64,000 bases of DNA from an uncultured Eubacteriales bacterium (lineage in GTDB: Bacteria > Bacillota > Clostridia > Christensenellales > CAG-138): the NCBI GenBank assembly GCA_902761365.1, contig CACWJZ010000009.1, forward strand, positions 1 through 64,000, written 5' to 3'. How positions within the stretch are numbered: the stretch's first letter is position 1; each line of letters starts with the position of its first letter. Under the pieces are notes generated by a model. The model searched no databases, was not told the origin of the DNA, and saw nothing but the letters and a program-made list of their open reading frames with translations. This document shows positions 15,850-24,080 of this stretch, in pieces. The position numbers were made by a program, and so were the translations under genes.

Positions 15850-17010
15850 TCAGTCGGCAGCAATATAGGTGATGAACTTGTAGGTCTTGTTCTTGCCATC
15901 GATCTGCTCAACGCAGCCGCTCTTGCCGACCGGGTTATGGTCGGTGGCAGAGATCTTGATCTTGCCGGCCATGCCGGTGACTTCGACTTCGCAGTACGCC
16001 TTGGCGATCGCCGCAGGATCCGCACTGCCGGCCTTTTCGACCGCCGCGCACCACAGCAGGAAGGCGTCATGCGCCATGTAGCCGTTCAGCTCCATCTTGG
16101 CGCCGTTCCACTTGTCGGCATACTGCTTCCGGAAGGCATCGCCAGCCGGATCGACCAGGGAGACGTGGTTGATAACGTAGGAGCCATCGACCGCATCCGC
16201 CGCGTCAAACAGAACCTGGGAAGCGCAGCCATCGCCGCCCAGCATCGGCAGATCGATGCCGAGGGTGCGGGCCTGCTTGTGGATCATGATGAAATCCTGA
16301 TAGAAGATCGGGGTGAAGATGATCTGCGGCGCAGCTTCCCTGATCTTGGTCAGCTGAGCGGTGAAATCGGTGTCGCCGCCGGTGTAGGCTTCCTCCGCCA
16401 CGATCTGGCCGCCCTTGGCGGCGAAGACCTTGATGAAGTTGTCCTTCAGGCCCTTCGCATAGTCGTCGTTGATGTCGTACAGGATGGCCGCCTTGTCGAA
16501 CTTCAGCTCGTCATAGACGAAGGAACCGGCGATCTTGCCCTGCTGAGGATCCAGGAAGCAGACACGGAAGTTGTACTCCTTCAGTTTGCCGTCCTGAACG
16601 GTGACCTTCTCGTTGGTGGCAACGGTGGACAGATCCGGGACCTTGTACTGATCCAGGACGGACTGGATGGCGATGCACTGGCCGGACGCATTGGGGCCGA
16701 TGATCGCGCAGACCTTGTCCTGCGCGCACAGACGCTTGGCCACGTTCACGGCTTCCTGAGCATCACCCTTGGTATCGTAGCAGATCAGCTCGATCTGCTT
16801 GCCGAGGATGCCGCCCGCCGCGTTCTTTTCTTCGACCATCATCTTCAGCGTCTGGCTTTCGCAGATGCCGTAAGCAGCCTGCTCGCCGGTGAGCGAACCC
16901 ATCCAGCCGAGCTTGATCGTGTCGCCCTTGCTGCCGCCGCAACCAACGAGCAGCCCCACCACCATCAGGCAGGACAGGACGAGAGTCATGAGTTTCCGTG
17001 ACGTTTTCAT
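15850..17010 (-). CDS. livJ: Branched-chain amino acid-binding lipoprotein LivJ
   Basis: 386 residues, a type I periplasmic-binding fold that delivers substrate to LivHM. A basic N-terminus, a hydrophobic stretch and the lipobox LVGC (Cys24) mark it as a lipoprotein anchored outside the membrane. The mature part begins IKLGWMGSLTGEQAAYG, with further family landmarks VVEEKNAAGGILGKQI-like sequence at about 58-73, IIGPNASGQ at about 102-110 and YTGGDTDFTAQL at about 207-218. It is the first gene of the liv operon, under a consensus promoter 150 bases upstream (17159-17187). Which amino acid it prefers cannot be told. Its neighbour glnA hints at a nitrogen theme. Confidence 0.94.
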   Translation of the reverse strand: MKTSRKLMTLVLSCLMVVGLLVGCGGSKGDTIKLGWMGSLTGEQAAYGICESQTLKMMVEEKNAAGGILGKQIELICYDTKGDAQEAVNVAKRLCAQDKVCAIIGPNASGQCIAIQSVLDQYKVPDLSTVATNEKVTVQDGKLKEYNFRVCFLDPQQGKIAGSFVYDELKFDKAAILYDINDDYAKGLKDNFIKVFAAKGGQIVAEEAYTGGDTDFTAQLTKIREAAPQIIFTPIFYQDFIMIHKQARTLGIDLPMLGGDGCASQVLFDAADAVDGSYVINHVSLVDPAGDAFRKQYADKWNGAKMELNGYMAHDAFLLWCAAVEKAGSADPAAIAKAYCEVEVTGMAGKIKISATDHNPVGKSGCVEQIDGKNKTYKFITYIAAD

Positions 17011-17158
17011 TGTTGAACCTCCTTTAGTTTTGTTCTATAGGGAAAAAACGTAATATCCTTCCCTCCGAAGGAAAAGTGTACAGGTTCGCGTTGCAGGAAA
17101 TGCTGCCCAGTGAAAAAGTATCGCGGTCCATTCTTTTGCGTATTTGGTTCCTGTGTTC

Positions 17159-17187
17159 ATATTATCCTTTTATGTGAAACTTGTCAA
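17159..17187 (-). promoter_or_regulatory. Sigma-A promoter of the liv operon
   Basis: Minus strand TTGACA (17187-17182), a 17-base spacer, TAATAT (17164-17159). The leader to livJ is about 140 bases, unusually long. It contains TCCTTC...GAAGGA around 17057-17073, then TTTTTT about seven bases on, which could be a weak attenuator. Confidence 0.75.
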
Positions 17188-17249
17188 GATGGACGGCATT
17201 CTTTTAGGTTTTTTGAGAAAAAAGGGGAAATTTTTAATTGAAAGGCCCC

Positions 17250-18125
17250 CTATTCGACAGAAATGGTTCGCCTCCTTTTCCAGCTGTATACGATAAGCGC
17301 GGTCAGGATCAAGACATAGCCGATCAGTTTGGAAAGGCTGAGGCTTTCCCCCGCCGCCACGATCCCCAAAGTGCTGGCCGTAAGCGGATTGATGACCGTG
17401 AGAACGGCAGCCTCCTCTGCAAGAAGATATTTTTGTCCCACCGGCTGAAAGGCAAAGCCGAAGCAGCTGCACAGCAGGACCAGAAGCAGCATCAAGCCCC
17501 ACTCCGAAGAGGTGTGCGGCAGCCGAGGCCCTCCCGCCAAGAGGAAGGACGCCGCCAGGCTGAGCGCCCCGGTCGTGCCGATCTGGACGATCCCGACGGT
17601 CAGCGGGTCCGCCTGCTGCGCCACCTTCTCGGTGACGATAATGAAAACGGAATAGGCAAGCGCGGCGAGGATGATCAGAAGCATGCCCACCCCGCCGCCG
17701 GGGGCCTGCGTCTGCGTCAGGGAAAGAAACCCGACGCCGATCACGGCGAGAGCAGCGCAGAACATGGTCTTTTTCTGAGGACGGGTCCAGGTCATGACCG
17801 CCGTGAAGATGGGGACCAGAATGATCGCCATGTTTTCGATCAGGGCACTGACGCCGCTGTCGATGCGACGGAGCCCGAACATTTCAAGGATCATGACGGC
17901 GGTGCACAAGACGCCAAGGATCAAGCCGCCGCGTAGACTGGCCCGGTTCAAGCGCCTCAGTTTTGTGTGAAAGACAAGCGACAGTATCAGGAAGGCCAGC
18001 AGAAAGCGCACGGCCAGAATGTCCAGGGGCGAAAGCGTCTGCAGGAGGGTCTTGGAGAACAGAAAGGAGGTCCCTCTGGAAATGAATACGAATATCAAAA
18101 GCAGTTTGGCGCTTCTTTCACTCAT
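17250..18125 (-). CDS. DMT-superfamily (EamA-type) permease
   Basis: 291 residues with about ten hydrophobic helices arranged as two EamA repeats (about 5-135 and 150-285), the usual plan of drug/metabolite transporters that export or import amino acids, nucleobases or sugars. The first repeat shows SRGTSFLFSKTLLQTLSPLDILAVRF, and the second ends in AAGESLSLSKLIGYVLILTA. A basic C-terminus (WKRRR) follows the last helix. The substrate cannot be inferred. It is divergent from the M20 amidohydrolase gene, each with its own promoter in the shared 208 bases, so the two might be co-regulated: a transporter and a peptidase or deacylase for the same metabolite (inference). Confidence 0.88.
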   Translation of the reverse strand: MSERSAKLLLIFVFISRGTSFLFSKTLLQTLSPLDILAVRFLLAFLILSLVFHTKLRRLNRASLRGGLILGVLCTAVMILEMFGLRRIDSGVSALIENMAIILVPIFTAVMTWTRPQKKTMFCAALAVIGVGFLSLTQTQAPGGGVGMLLIILAALAYSVFIIVTEKVAQQADPLTVGIVQIGTTGALSLAASFLLAGGPRLPHTSSEWGLMLLLVLLCSCFGFAFQPVGQKYLLAEEAAVLTVINPLTASTLGIVAAGESLSLSKLIGYVLILTALIVYSWKRRRTISVE

Positions 18126-18178
18126 GGGGACCCTCTTTCCTTTTTGCGAAAAGCCGACGCTTCGCGCGGTCTAAAATC

Positions 18179-18207
18179 ATTATGGGGGCCGGTCGCTTTC
18201 TTGTCAA
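18179..18207 (-). promoter_or_regulatory. Promoter of the DMT permease gene
   Basis: Minus strand TTGACA (18207-18202), 17-base spacer, CATAAT (18184-18179), about 45 bases upstream of the start codon. Confidence 0.65.
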
Positions 18208-18245
18208 GACGGGGAAAAAGCGGATCGGAAGAGAGCAGATATTGC

Positions 18246-18274
18246 TTGACCGAAGCCCGCTGCGGAGAGATAAT
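18246..18274 (+). promoter_or_regulatory. Promoter of the M20 amidohydrolase gene
   Basis: TTGACC (18246-18251), 17-base spacer, GATAAT (18269-18274). The start codon is at 18334. Confidence 0.65.
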
Positions 18275-18333
18275 AACAGCGTCATCCTAAGACCGTGCAT
18301 AACGGCGAAACGGATGGCCCCGGGAGGCGGATC

Positions 18334-19449
18334 ATGCGGAAAGAGAACCTGACAAAGATCACAGCTCTGCGGCATGCGCTGCATCAGTCGCCGGAGCTTT
18401 CCATGAAGGAGCGCGAAACCGTAAAGACCCTGACGGCGTTTGTGCGGCAAAACACGGATTTTCGCGTGGTGGAGATGCCGGGATGGTTGTATGCGGTGAA
18501 AGCGGGAGCCCCCGGCGGGAAAAGGATCGCCTTCCGCGCGGATATGGATGCGCTGCCCATACGGGAAACGCTCCCGCTCCCCTATGTTTCCTGCCGCGAA
18601 GGCGTTTCTCACAAATGCGGACACGACGGACACTGCGCCGCGCTGGCGGGGCTGGCGCTGGAACTGAGCGAACAAAAGCTTGAGAACACGGTGTATCTGA
18701 TCTTTCAGCCGGGAGAGGAAACGGGACAGGGCGGCAAGATCTGCCGGGAGCTGATCCTGCAGGAGGGCATCGAAGAGATCTATGCGTTCCACAACCTGCC
18801 CGGCTATCCTGAAGGGCAGCTCGTATATCGCCAGGGCTTGACGCAGCCGGCTTCGGAAGGCCTTCGCATCCGTCTGGAGGGGAAAACCTCCCATGCGAGT
18901 GCGCCGGAGGAGGGAAGAAATCCGGCGAGCGCCCTGGCCCGGATCGCGCTGTATGCCGAGGAGCTTATCCGAGAGCCGTCGAACGGGATGCTGCTGTGCA
19001 CGGTGACGGGGATTGAGCTTGGAAACGGCGACTTCGGCATCTCTCCCGGGTGTGGGGAGATTTCCCTCACGCTCCGGGCAGAGCAGGAGGATGAGATGGT
19101 CCGCCTGGAAAAAGCGCTGCTAACCTTTGCTGCAGCGCAGGCGAAGGAATATGGCCTGGCGCTTTCCAGCGAAATCCGGGATTGCTTTCCGGAGACCCGC
19201 AATGACGCGGCCTGCCTCACGCGCGTGATACGCGCAGCCGAGGCGCTGGGCGTTCCGGCGGCACCCATGGCGAAGCTCTGGCGGGCCTCAGAGGATTTCG
19301 GCTGGTATCTGAAGGACTGCCCTGGGGCCATGTTTTATCTGGGCGCCGGAGAAAAGGCGCCCGCGCTTCACACGGACGCCTATGATTTTGACGATGCCCT
19401 TCTGGAAACGGCAGTTGATCTCTTTTGTCACCTGGCGGCAAGGCCGTGA
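18334..19449 (+). CDS. M20-family amidohydrolase (aminoacylase/amidohydrolase type)
   Basis: A 371-residue zinc-dependent hydrolase of the M20D group, which removes acyl groups from amino acids or indole conjugates. Metal and catalytic motifs appear in order: RADMDALPI, HKCGHDGHCA (metal His and Asp), FQPGEETGQGG (catalytic Glu), HNLPGYPEG and, at the end, LHTDAYDFDD (last metal His). A dimerisation lid domain (about 165-280) contains KTSHASAPEEGRNP. The ATG at 18334 is chosen because GGGAGG lies six bases upstream; an in-frame start at 18295 would add 13 unconserved residues. It is divergent from a DMT permease and convergent with the PNPOx-like gene. No signal peptide, so it acts in the cytoplasm. 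Confidence 0.9.
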   Translation: MRKENLTKITALRHALHQSPELSMKERETVKTLTAFVRQNTDFRVVEMPGWLYAVKAGAPGGKRIAFRADMDALPIRETLPLPYVSCREGVSHKCGHDGHCAALAGLALELSEQKLENTVYLIFQPGEETGQGGKICRELILQEGIEEIYAFHNLPGYPEGQLVYRQGLTQPASEGLRIRLEGKTSHASAPEEGRNPASALARIALYAEELIREPSNGMLLCTVTGIELGNGDFGISPGCGEISLTLRAEQEDEMVRLEKALLTFAAAQAKEYGLALSSEIRDCFPETRNDAACLTRVIRAAEALGVPAAPMAKLWRASEDFGWYLKDCPGAMFYLGAGEKAPALHTDAYDFDDALLETAVDLFCHLAARP

Positions 19450-19458
19450 AAGCATCGC

Positions 19459-19932
19459 CTAAGCGGCCCCGGCACGGCGGGTCAGGATTCGTGGACGATC
19501 TTTCCGGTGATGTGTTCCGGGGCCGGAGCGTTCGATCTCCCGCTGGATGTATTCATCGTCATCCGTGAATTTCCGGCTTAGTTCTTTGGAGATCTGATAT
19601 ACGGTCTCCTGATCCTCGATGAACTCGATCCGTCCGAAAACGATGACCGACTTTATGTCCAGCGCCCACTCGTCCTCCCGGCGAAAGCCCTCGTCATAAA
19701 CGCAGAAGGACGCCTTGTCGTGGCGCCTCATGGCGTCGATCTTGTGGCCTCTTTTCCCACCGTGGAAATAGAGCTTGCCATCCTGCTCATTGTAATATTG
19801 ATTGATGGGCATGCCATAGGGATACCCATCGTCGCCCAGGACCGAAAGGACGCCCCGAAGCTGCGTCTTCAGGATGGCGATGCATTCTGCCTCCGGCAGT
19901 TCCTGTTTCTTTCTTAGCATTTCTCTGAACAT
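19459..19932 (-). CDS. Pyridoxamine 5'-phosphate oxidase-like flavin protein with a frameshifted C-terminus
   Basis: 157 residues. The split-barrel FMN-binding fold of the PNPOx-like/NimA group is clear: GVLSVLGDDGYPYGMPINQYYNE, KLYFHGGKRGHKIDAMRRHDKASFCVYDE and SVIVFGRIEFIED in successive beta strands. After ERSGPGT the sequence turns into an unrelated Arg-rich tail. In another frame the bases directly downstream encode APEHITGKIVHES and a stop at 19482-19484, the ending normally seen in this family. A strand of about seven to ten residues between the two is missing. So a short deletion, perhaps between the repeats CCCCGGA/CCCGGA, shifted the frame. The protein may still fold but lacks its last strand. 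It is convergent with the M20 gene. Confidence 0.8.
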   Translation of the reverse strand: MFREMLRKKQELPEAECIAILKTQLRGVLSVLGDDGYPYGMPINQYYNEQDGKLYFHGGKRGHKIDAMRRHDKASFCVYDEGFRREDEWALDIKSVIVFGRIEFIEDQETVYQISKELSRKFTDDDEYIQREIERSGPGTHHRKDRPRILTRRAGAA

Positions 19933-20005
19933 AGGCTATTTCCTTTCACGGTCAGTTCTCTATGGTTTTTCTCTATGGGCCAAAGGGAGGTTGAGGGGGA
20001 GAGCT

Positions 20006-21070
20006 TCAGCTGCTCTCCTTTTCGATCAAGGTCCAGGTGGCGAGGGCGGAGGCGCAGGGGCCGCCGCTGAGGGAATGAAAGAGGAGCTCCGCCACCATGC
20101 GGCCCACATTGTAAGGCTCATGGGACAGGGACGTGATGCGGGGAACGGACAGCTCACTGTATTGGCTGTTGTCGAAGCTGACCACGGCCACGTCGCCCGG
20201 AACGGAGAGGCCGGTTTTATTTAAATAGGAAATCACGCGCAGGGCAATCTCATCGTTGTAGCAGATGACCGCGCTGCAGGCGGCAAAGAGCTCGTCCACG
20301 CGCTTCTCATCGACCCCCTCCCGCAGGAAGCGATCCTTTTGGTCGGTGCTGTACCAGAGGATGTTCCTGTCCTCCAGCGGCAGTCCCAGCGTCTGCATGG
20401 CGTCGCAATAGCCGGCGAAGCGCTGCCGGCCCTGCAGATCGTCGTACTTGAAGATGCCGGCGATCTTCCGATGTCCCTTTCCATAGAGATACTCCACCAG
20501 CATCCGGCTGCCCGCCGCGTTGTCGTCCAAAACGTACAGGGTGTCCGGCAGCTGCTCATAGTTGCCGTGCATGAACACCAGCGGGACCCCCTTCTCCATC
20601 AGCTTCTGATAGAGCTTGATGTTCGGATTGGGGAGGCCGGTCTTCGTGCCCTCCACGAGCACGCCGTCCAGCTGCTCCATCTCCAGCAGGGTCGTCAGGA
20701 TCTTGCGCTCGTTGGCGAACTGGTTTTGCGTCGCGAACAGCAGCGGGGTGCTGTCGTTCTCCGAACAGACGGCTTCGATCTCGCGCAGGATGCTGGGGAA
20801 GATATAGTCGCTGATGTAGGTCGTCACCACTGCGATGGAGCGATGGGGCCGGGGGGCGCTCTCCTTCTGCTGACGGATGTGGGAGCCGCTGCCCTGCTTG
20901 CGGTCGATGAGCTGTTCCGCTTCCAGCAGGGACAGGGCCTGACGCACCGTCTGCCGACTCACCTGAAACTGCGCGCACAGCGCCAGCTCCGTGGGCAGGG
21001 TCTTCTCATACGTTCCGTCCAGAATCCCCTTCCTGAGCGCTTCTGCCACCATCTGATATTTTGGATTCAT
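20006..21070 (-). CDS. araR: GntR-LacI hybrid repressor, AraR type
   Basis: 354 residues. An N-terminal GntR winged helix-turn-helix (about 1-70; PTELALCAQFQVSRQTVRQALSLLEAEQLI) is fused to a LacI-like sugar-sensing domain (about 75-350; IAVVTTYISDYIFPSILREIE, VLVEG, LVFMHGNYEQ, VVSFDNSQYSELSVPRITS). This architecture is that of AraR, the arabinose-responsive repressor of Bacillota. It is divergent from an arabinose transporter-catabolic operon (araA, araB, araD), which supports the name. Its own promoter (21151-21179) is a perfect consensus, and palindromes that could be AraR sites lie between the two promoters. The ligand is presumed to be L-arabinose. Confidence 0.88.
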   Translation of the reverse strand: MNPKYQMVAEALRKGILDGTYEKTLPTELALCAQFQVSRQTVRQALSLLEAEQLIDRKQGSGSHIRQQKESAPRPHRSIAVVTTYISDYIFPSILREIEAVCSENDSTPLLFATQNQFANERKILTTLLEMEQLDGVLVEGTKTGLPNPNIKLYQKLMEKGVPLVFMHGNYEQLPDTLYVLDDNAAGSRMLVEYLYGKGHRKIAGIFKYDDLQGRQRFAGYCDAMQTLGLPLEDRNILWYSTDQKDRFLREGVDEKRVDELFAACSAVICYNDEIALRVISYLNKTGLSVPGDVAVVSFDNSQYSELSVPRITSLSHEPYNVGRMVAELLFHSLSGGPCASALATWTLIEKESS

Positions 21071-21150
21071 GCGCAGGCTCCTTCCCCGTAGCGAAAACGC
21101 ATCGGTCCTGTCCGATCCTTCGTCGCAACGATCATCATGAACTTGTCTGT

Positions 21151-21179
21151 ATTATACCTGACATGCGCCCAATTTTCAA
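21151..21179 (-). promoter_or_regulatory. Promoter of araR
   Basis: Minus strand TTGAAA (21179-21174), 17-base spacer, TATAAT (21156-21151). Confidence 0.75.
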
Positions 21180-21199
21180 TACAAATTTTTATTTCCCAT

Positions 21200-21212
21200 G
21201 ACAAATCTTGTC
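21200..21212. promoter_or_regulatory. Candidate operator upstream of araR
   Basis: GACAAATCTTGTC, arms GACAA/TTGTC around three bases. It lies 20 bases upstream of the araR -35. The TTGT/ACAA halves recall AraR boxes of Bacillus. Inference. Confidence 0.4.
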
Positions 21213-21330
21213 GTTTTACCGATTTATCGTCGAAAATGACGCTATACAATGCAAAAACAGGGCCCGTTTTGTGACAATACCCCCCTCATCTTTTCCCATT
21301 GCATCAGGTAAAAGCCCAGGAAGCGCTCGA

Positions 21331-21346
21331 TTTGTATTGGAACAAA
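21331..21346. promoter_or_regulatory. Candidate AraR operator upstream of the arabinose operon
   Basis: TTTGTATTGGAACAAA, arms TTTGT/ACAAA around six bases. It sits between the divergent araR and transporter promoters. Confidence 0.4.
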
Positions 21347-21409
21347 GAGAGCGTTTTCAGCCGATTACTGCATTCGAGCACAGAAATATACTATTTTTTT
21401 GTATAACTA

Positions 21410-21438
21410 TTGACTTTCTCCCACAAAGGTTGTATCAT
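21410..21438 (+). promoter_or_regulatory. Promoter of the arabinose transport and catabolism operon
   Basis: TTGACT (21410-21415), 17-base spacer, TATCAT (21433-21438). Predicted start near 21445, directly before the inverted repeat at 21451-21468. Confidence 0.75.
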
Positions 21439-21450
21439 AGTGGTCGAAAG

Positions 21451-21468
21451 GTCCGAACAAATTCGGAC
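21451..21468. promoter_or_regulatory. Operator at the start of the arabinose operon transcript
   Basis: GTCCGAACAAATTCGGAC has perfect seven-base arms GTCCGAA/TTCGGAC around CAAA. It lies about +6 to +24 relative to the predicted start, the classical place for a roadblock repressor site. AraR, encoded divergently, is the likely binder. Confidence 0.6.
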
Positions 21469-21496
21469 AAAAATAAAAAGAAAGAGGTAAATAGCT

Positions 21497-22465
21497 ATGC
21501 GTAAACTGATTGTTCTGCTCCTTGCGATGGTAATGGTCTTCGGCGTGTTCAGCGTCGCCCATGCGGACGACCTGATCAAGGTCGGTGTCGTCAACAATCC
21601 TCCGTCCGAGTCCGGCTACCGTGAAGCCAACGTCAACGATTTCGCCAACGTCTTCACCAAGGAGAACGGCTACGATGCCAAGTTCTTCTACAGCATCAAG
21701 AACGATGAGCAGCTCGCCGCCGCCCGTCAGTTTATCACCGATGGCGTGGACTACCTGCTGATTTCCGCCGCGGAGACCACCGGCTGGGACGTCGTCCTGA
21801 AGGATGCCAAGGATGCCGGCGTTCGCGTTTTCCTCTTTGACCGCATGATCAACTGCGACAAGGACCTCTTCGAGGCCGCCGTCGTCTCCGACATGGCTGA
21901 GGAAGGCCGGACCGCCGTCAACTGGCTGCTCGCCCAGAACCTGCCTGAGTACAACGTCATCCACATCCAGGGCGCCATGGGCAGCGATGCTCAGCTGGGC
22001 CGCACCGGTGCTCTCGATGAGCAGTTCGCCGCTGGCACCATGAAGAAGGTCGTCCAGCAGACCGCCACCTGGGACGAGGCCGAGGCCAAGAAGATCACCG
22101 AGGCCGTCATCAACTCCGGTGAAAAGTTCAACGTCATCTATGCTGAGAACGACGGTATGGCCAGAGGCGCTGTGGCCGCTCTGGACGAGGCCGGCATCAC
22201 CCACGGTGTGGGCAAGGACGTGGTCGTCATGGGCTTCGACTGCAACAAGTGGGCCCTTCGCGAGCTGCTGGCCGGCAACTGGAACTACGATGGTCAGTGC
22301 TCCCCCTTCCAGGCTCAGGTCATCAGCGAGATGATCAAGGTCCTGGAGGCCGGTGGCCAGATCGAGGGTCTGAACGAGCTCAAGCAGATCATCTCCGTGG
22401 AGAAAGGCTTCGATGCCCGTGAGATCACCGAGGAGGATATCGCCACCTACGGTCTGGGCGAATAA
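21497..22465 (+). CDS. Sugar-binding protein of an ABC importer (YtfQ-like)
   Basis: 322 residues. A signal peptide (about 1-23) ends in SVAHA, cleaved before DD; there is no lipobox cysteine. The mature part is a type I periplasmic-binding fold. The ESGYREANVNDF segment near the N-terminus corresponds to the ES.WR.A motif of YtfQ, the galactofuranose/arabinofuranose binder, while the later AENDGMARGAVAALDEAG and VVVMGFDCNKWALRELLAG belong to the general RbsB/YtfQ plan. Together with the araA-B-D genes downstream, L-arabinose is the likely ligand. It is first in the operon; Shine-Dalgarno AAGAGG precedes the ATG. A 13-pair hairpin directly after it separates it from the ATPase gene. A non-lipidated binder in an apparently monoderm genome is odd. 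Confidence 0.88.
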   Translation: MRKLIVLLLAMVMVFGVFSVAHADDLIKVGVVNNPPSESGYREANVNDFANVFTKENGYDAKFFYSIKNDEQLAAARQFITDGVDYLLISAAETTGWDVVLKDAKDAGVRVFLFDRMINCDKDLFEAAVVSDMAEEGRTAVNWLLAQNLPEYNVIHIQGAMGSDAQLGRTGALDEQFAAGTMKKVVQQTATWDEAEAKKITEAVINSGEKFNVIYAENDGMARGAVAALDEAGITHGVGKDVVVMGFDCNKWALRELLAGNWNYDGQCSPFQAQVISEMIKVLEAGGQIEGLNELKQIISVEKGFDAREITEEDIATYGLGE

Positions 22466-22501
22466 CCCCGAGTCATACAGCTAAATCCAACGCAAACAAT
22501 C

Positions 22502-22549
22502 GGCGCGGTGTGGAACATGAGTGGAGAGATCCGCGGTCCACACCGCGCC
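22502..22549 (+). other. Intercistronic hairpin after the arabinose-binding protein gene
   Basis: A perfect 13-pair stem, GGCGCGGTGTGGA (22502-22514) with TCCACACCGCGCC (22537-22549), then TTTT. Probably partial termination or 3' protection, giving more binding protein than transporter. A GTG inside the stem (22508) is in frame with the next gene but is unlikely to be its start. Confidence 0.75.
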
Positions 22550-22573
22550 TTTTCTAAAGAAGGAGCTGAGCCA

Positions 22574-24079
22574 ATGCAAGACGATATTGTCATGACCATG
22601 CGCGGGATCTGCAAGTACTTTCCGGGCGTCAAGGCCCTGGATCATGTGGATTTCACCCTGCGCAGAGGCACGATCCACGCGCTGATGGGGGAAAACGGCG
22701 CGGGAAAATCCACGTTGATCAAGGTCCTGACCGGCGTTTACCCCATGGACAAGGGCGAGATCCGCATAGACGGTGTCGACGGCCCCGTCGTCATCCATTC
22801 CCCTCAGGAGGCCCAGAGCTTTGGGATCAGCACCGTGTATCAGGAGATCACCCTCTGCCCCAACCTCACGGTGGCCGAGAACATGTTCATCGGCCGCAGC
22901 CAGAGCCGGGGTGTGAACTGGAAGGCCATGGAGAAGCGGGCCGGAGAATTGCTGGAGAACCTCAGCATCCCCGCCAGGCCCAAGCAGCAGCTGGGCAGCT
23001 GCTCGCTGGCCGTCCAGCAGATGGTGGCCATCGCACGGGCGGTGGACACTGAATGCAAGGTCCTCATCTTGGACGAGCCCACCTCCTCCCTGGACGACAA
23101 GGAGGTCGAGATGCTCTTCCGCCTGATGCGGGATCTGAAGGCCCGGGGCGTGGGTATCATCTTCGTCACACACTTTTTGGAGCAGGTCTATGCGGTCAGC
23201 GACCAGATCACGGTCCTACGCAACGGCGAGCTGGTGGGCGAATACCTGGTCAAGGAGCTGCCCCAGGTGCAGCTGGTGGAAAAGATGATCGGCAAGGACA
23301 TCGAGGACCTGGCGGTCATCAAAAAGAATGACCCCGCCGCCGACACCCACAAGGAGATTTTCTACGCGGCGAAGGGCCTCTCCAGCACTGAAAGCCGCCC
23401 CTTCGACTTCCACATCGCCAAGGGCGAGGTCAACGGTTTCACCGGCCTGCTGGGCTCCGGCCGCAGCGAGAGCGTCCGCGCCATCTTCGGGGCCGACCCG
23501 GTCACGGGGGGCTCCGTCCAGGTGAACGGCAAGAGCACGAAGATCGCCAAGCCCCTGGACGCCATGAAACAGGGCATCGGGTACCTTCCGGAGGACCGCA
23601 AGCGGGACGGCATCATCGCGGATCTGTCCGTGCGGGACAACATCATCCTTGCCCTGCAGGTCATCCGGGGCATGGGTCACCCCATCTCCCGCGCGAAGGC
23701 GGAGGCCTTCGCCGACGAATACATCAAGGCGCTCAATATCAAGACCGCCTCCGCCGATACGCCCATCAAATCGCTTTCCGGCGGCAATCAGCAGAAGGTG
23801 ATCGTGGCGCGCTGGCTGTTGACGCACCCTCAGTATCTGATCCTGGACGAGCCCACCCGCGGCATCGACGTGGGCACCAAGACGGAGATCCAGAAGCTGG
23901 TGCTGAAGCTCTCCGAAGAGGAGATGAGCATCACCTTCATCTCCTCCGAGATCGAGGAGATGCTGCGCACCTGCTCCCGCCTGATCGTCATGCGGGATCG
24001 GAACACCGTGGGCGAGCTCACCGGCGAGGAGCTGACCCAGGAGCGCGTCATGCACACCATTGCGGGAGGAAAAGACTAA
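22574..24079 (+). CDS. Sugar ABC importer ATPase, two-domain (YtfR/AraG/RbsA-like)
   Basis: 501 residues with two fused ATPase domains. The first (about 5-240) has Walker A GENGAGKST, a degenerate signature LAVQQMVAIARAV and Walker B LILDEPTSSLD. The second (about 255-495) has a degenerate P-loop GLLGSGRSES and the intact signature LSGGNQQKVIVARWL with LILDEPTRGIDVG. This asymmetry is normal for the RbsA/MglA/AraG/YtfR class. It starts at the ATG at 22574, eight bases after AGGAG. It drives the two permeases that follow; its stop is one base before the next start. Confidence 0.93.
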   Translation: MQDDIVMTMRGICKYFPGVKALDHVDFTLRRGTIHALMGENGAGKSTLIKVLTGVYPMDKGEIRIDGVDGPVVIHSPQEAQSFGISTVYQEITLCPNLTVAENMFIGRSQSRGVNWKAMEKRAGELLENLSIPARPKQQLGSCSLAVQQMVAIARAVDTECKVLILDEPTSSLDDKEVEMLFRLMRDLKARGVGIIFVTHFLEQVYAVSDQITVLRNGELVGEYLVKELPQVQLVEKMIGKDIEDLAVIKKNDPAADTHKEIFYAAKGLSSTESRPFDFHIAKGEVNGFTGLLGSGRSESVRAIFGADPVTGGSVQVNGKSTKIAKPLDAMKQGIGYLPEDRKRDGIIADLSVRDNIILALQVIRGMGHPISRAKAEAFADEYIKALNIKTASADTPIKSLSGGNQQKVIVARWLLTHPQYLILDEPTRGIDVGTKTEIQKLVLKLSEEEMSITFISSEIEEMLRTCSRLIVMRDRNTVGELTGEELTQERVMHTIAGGKD

Positions 24080-24080
24080 C

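Noticed and set aside
22508..22573. Upstream GTG start for the arabinose transporter ATPase
   Set aside because: It lies in the stem of the intercistronic hairpin; the ATG at 22574 has AGGAG at the right distance and begins the conserved domain.
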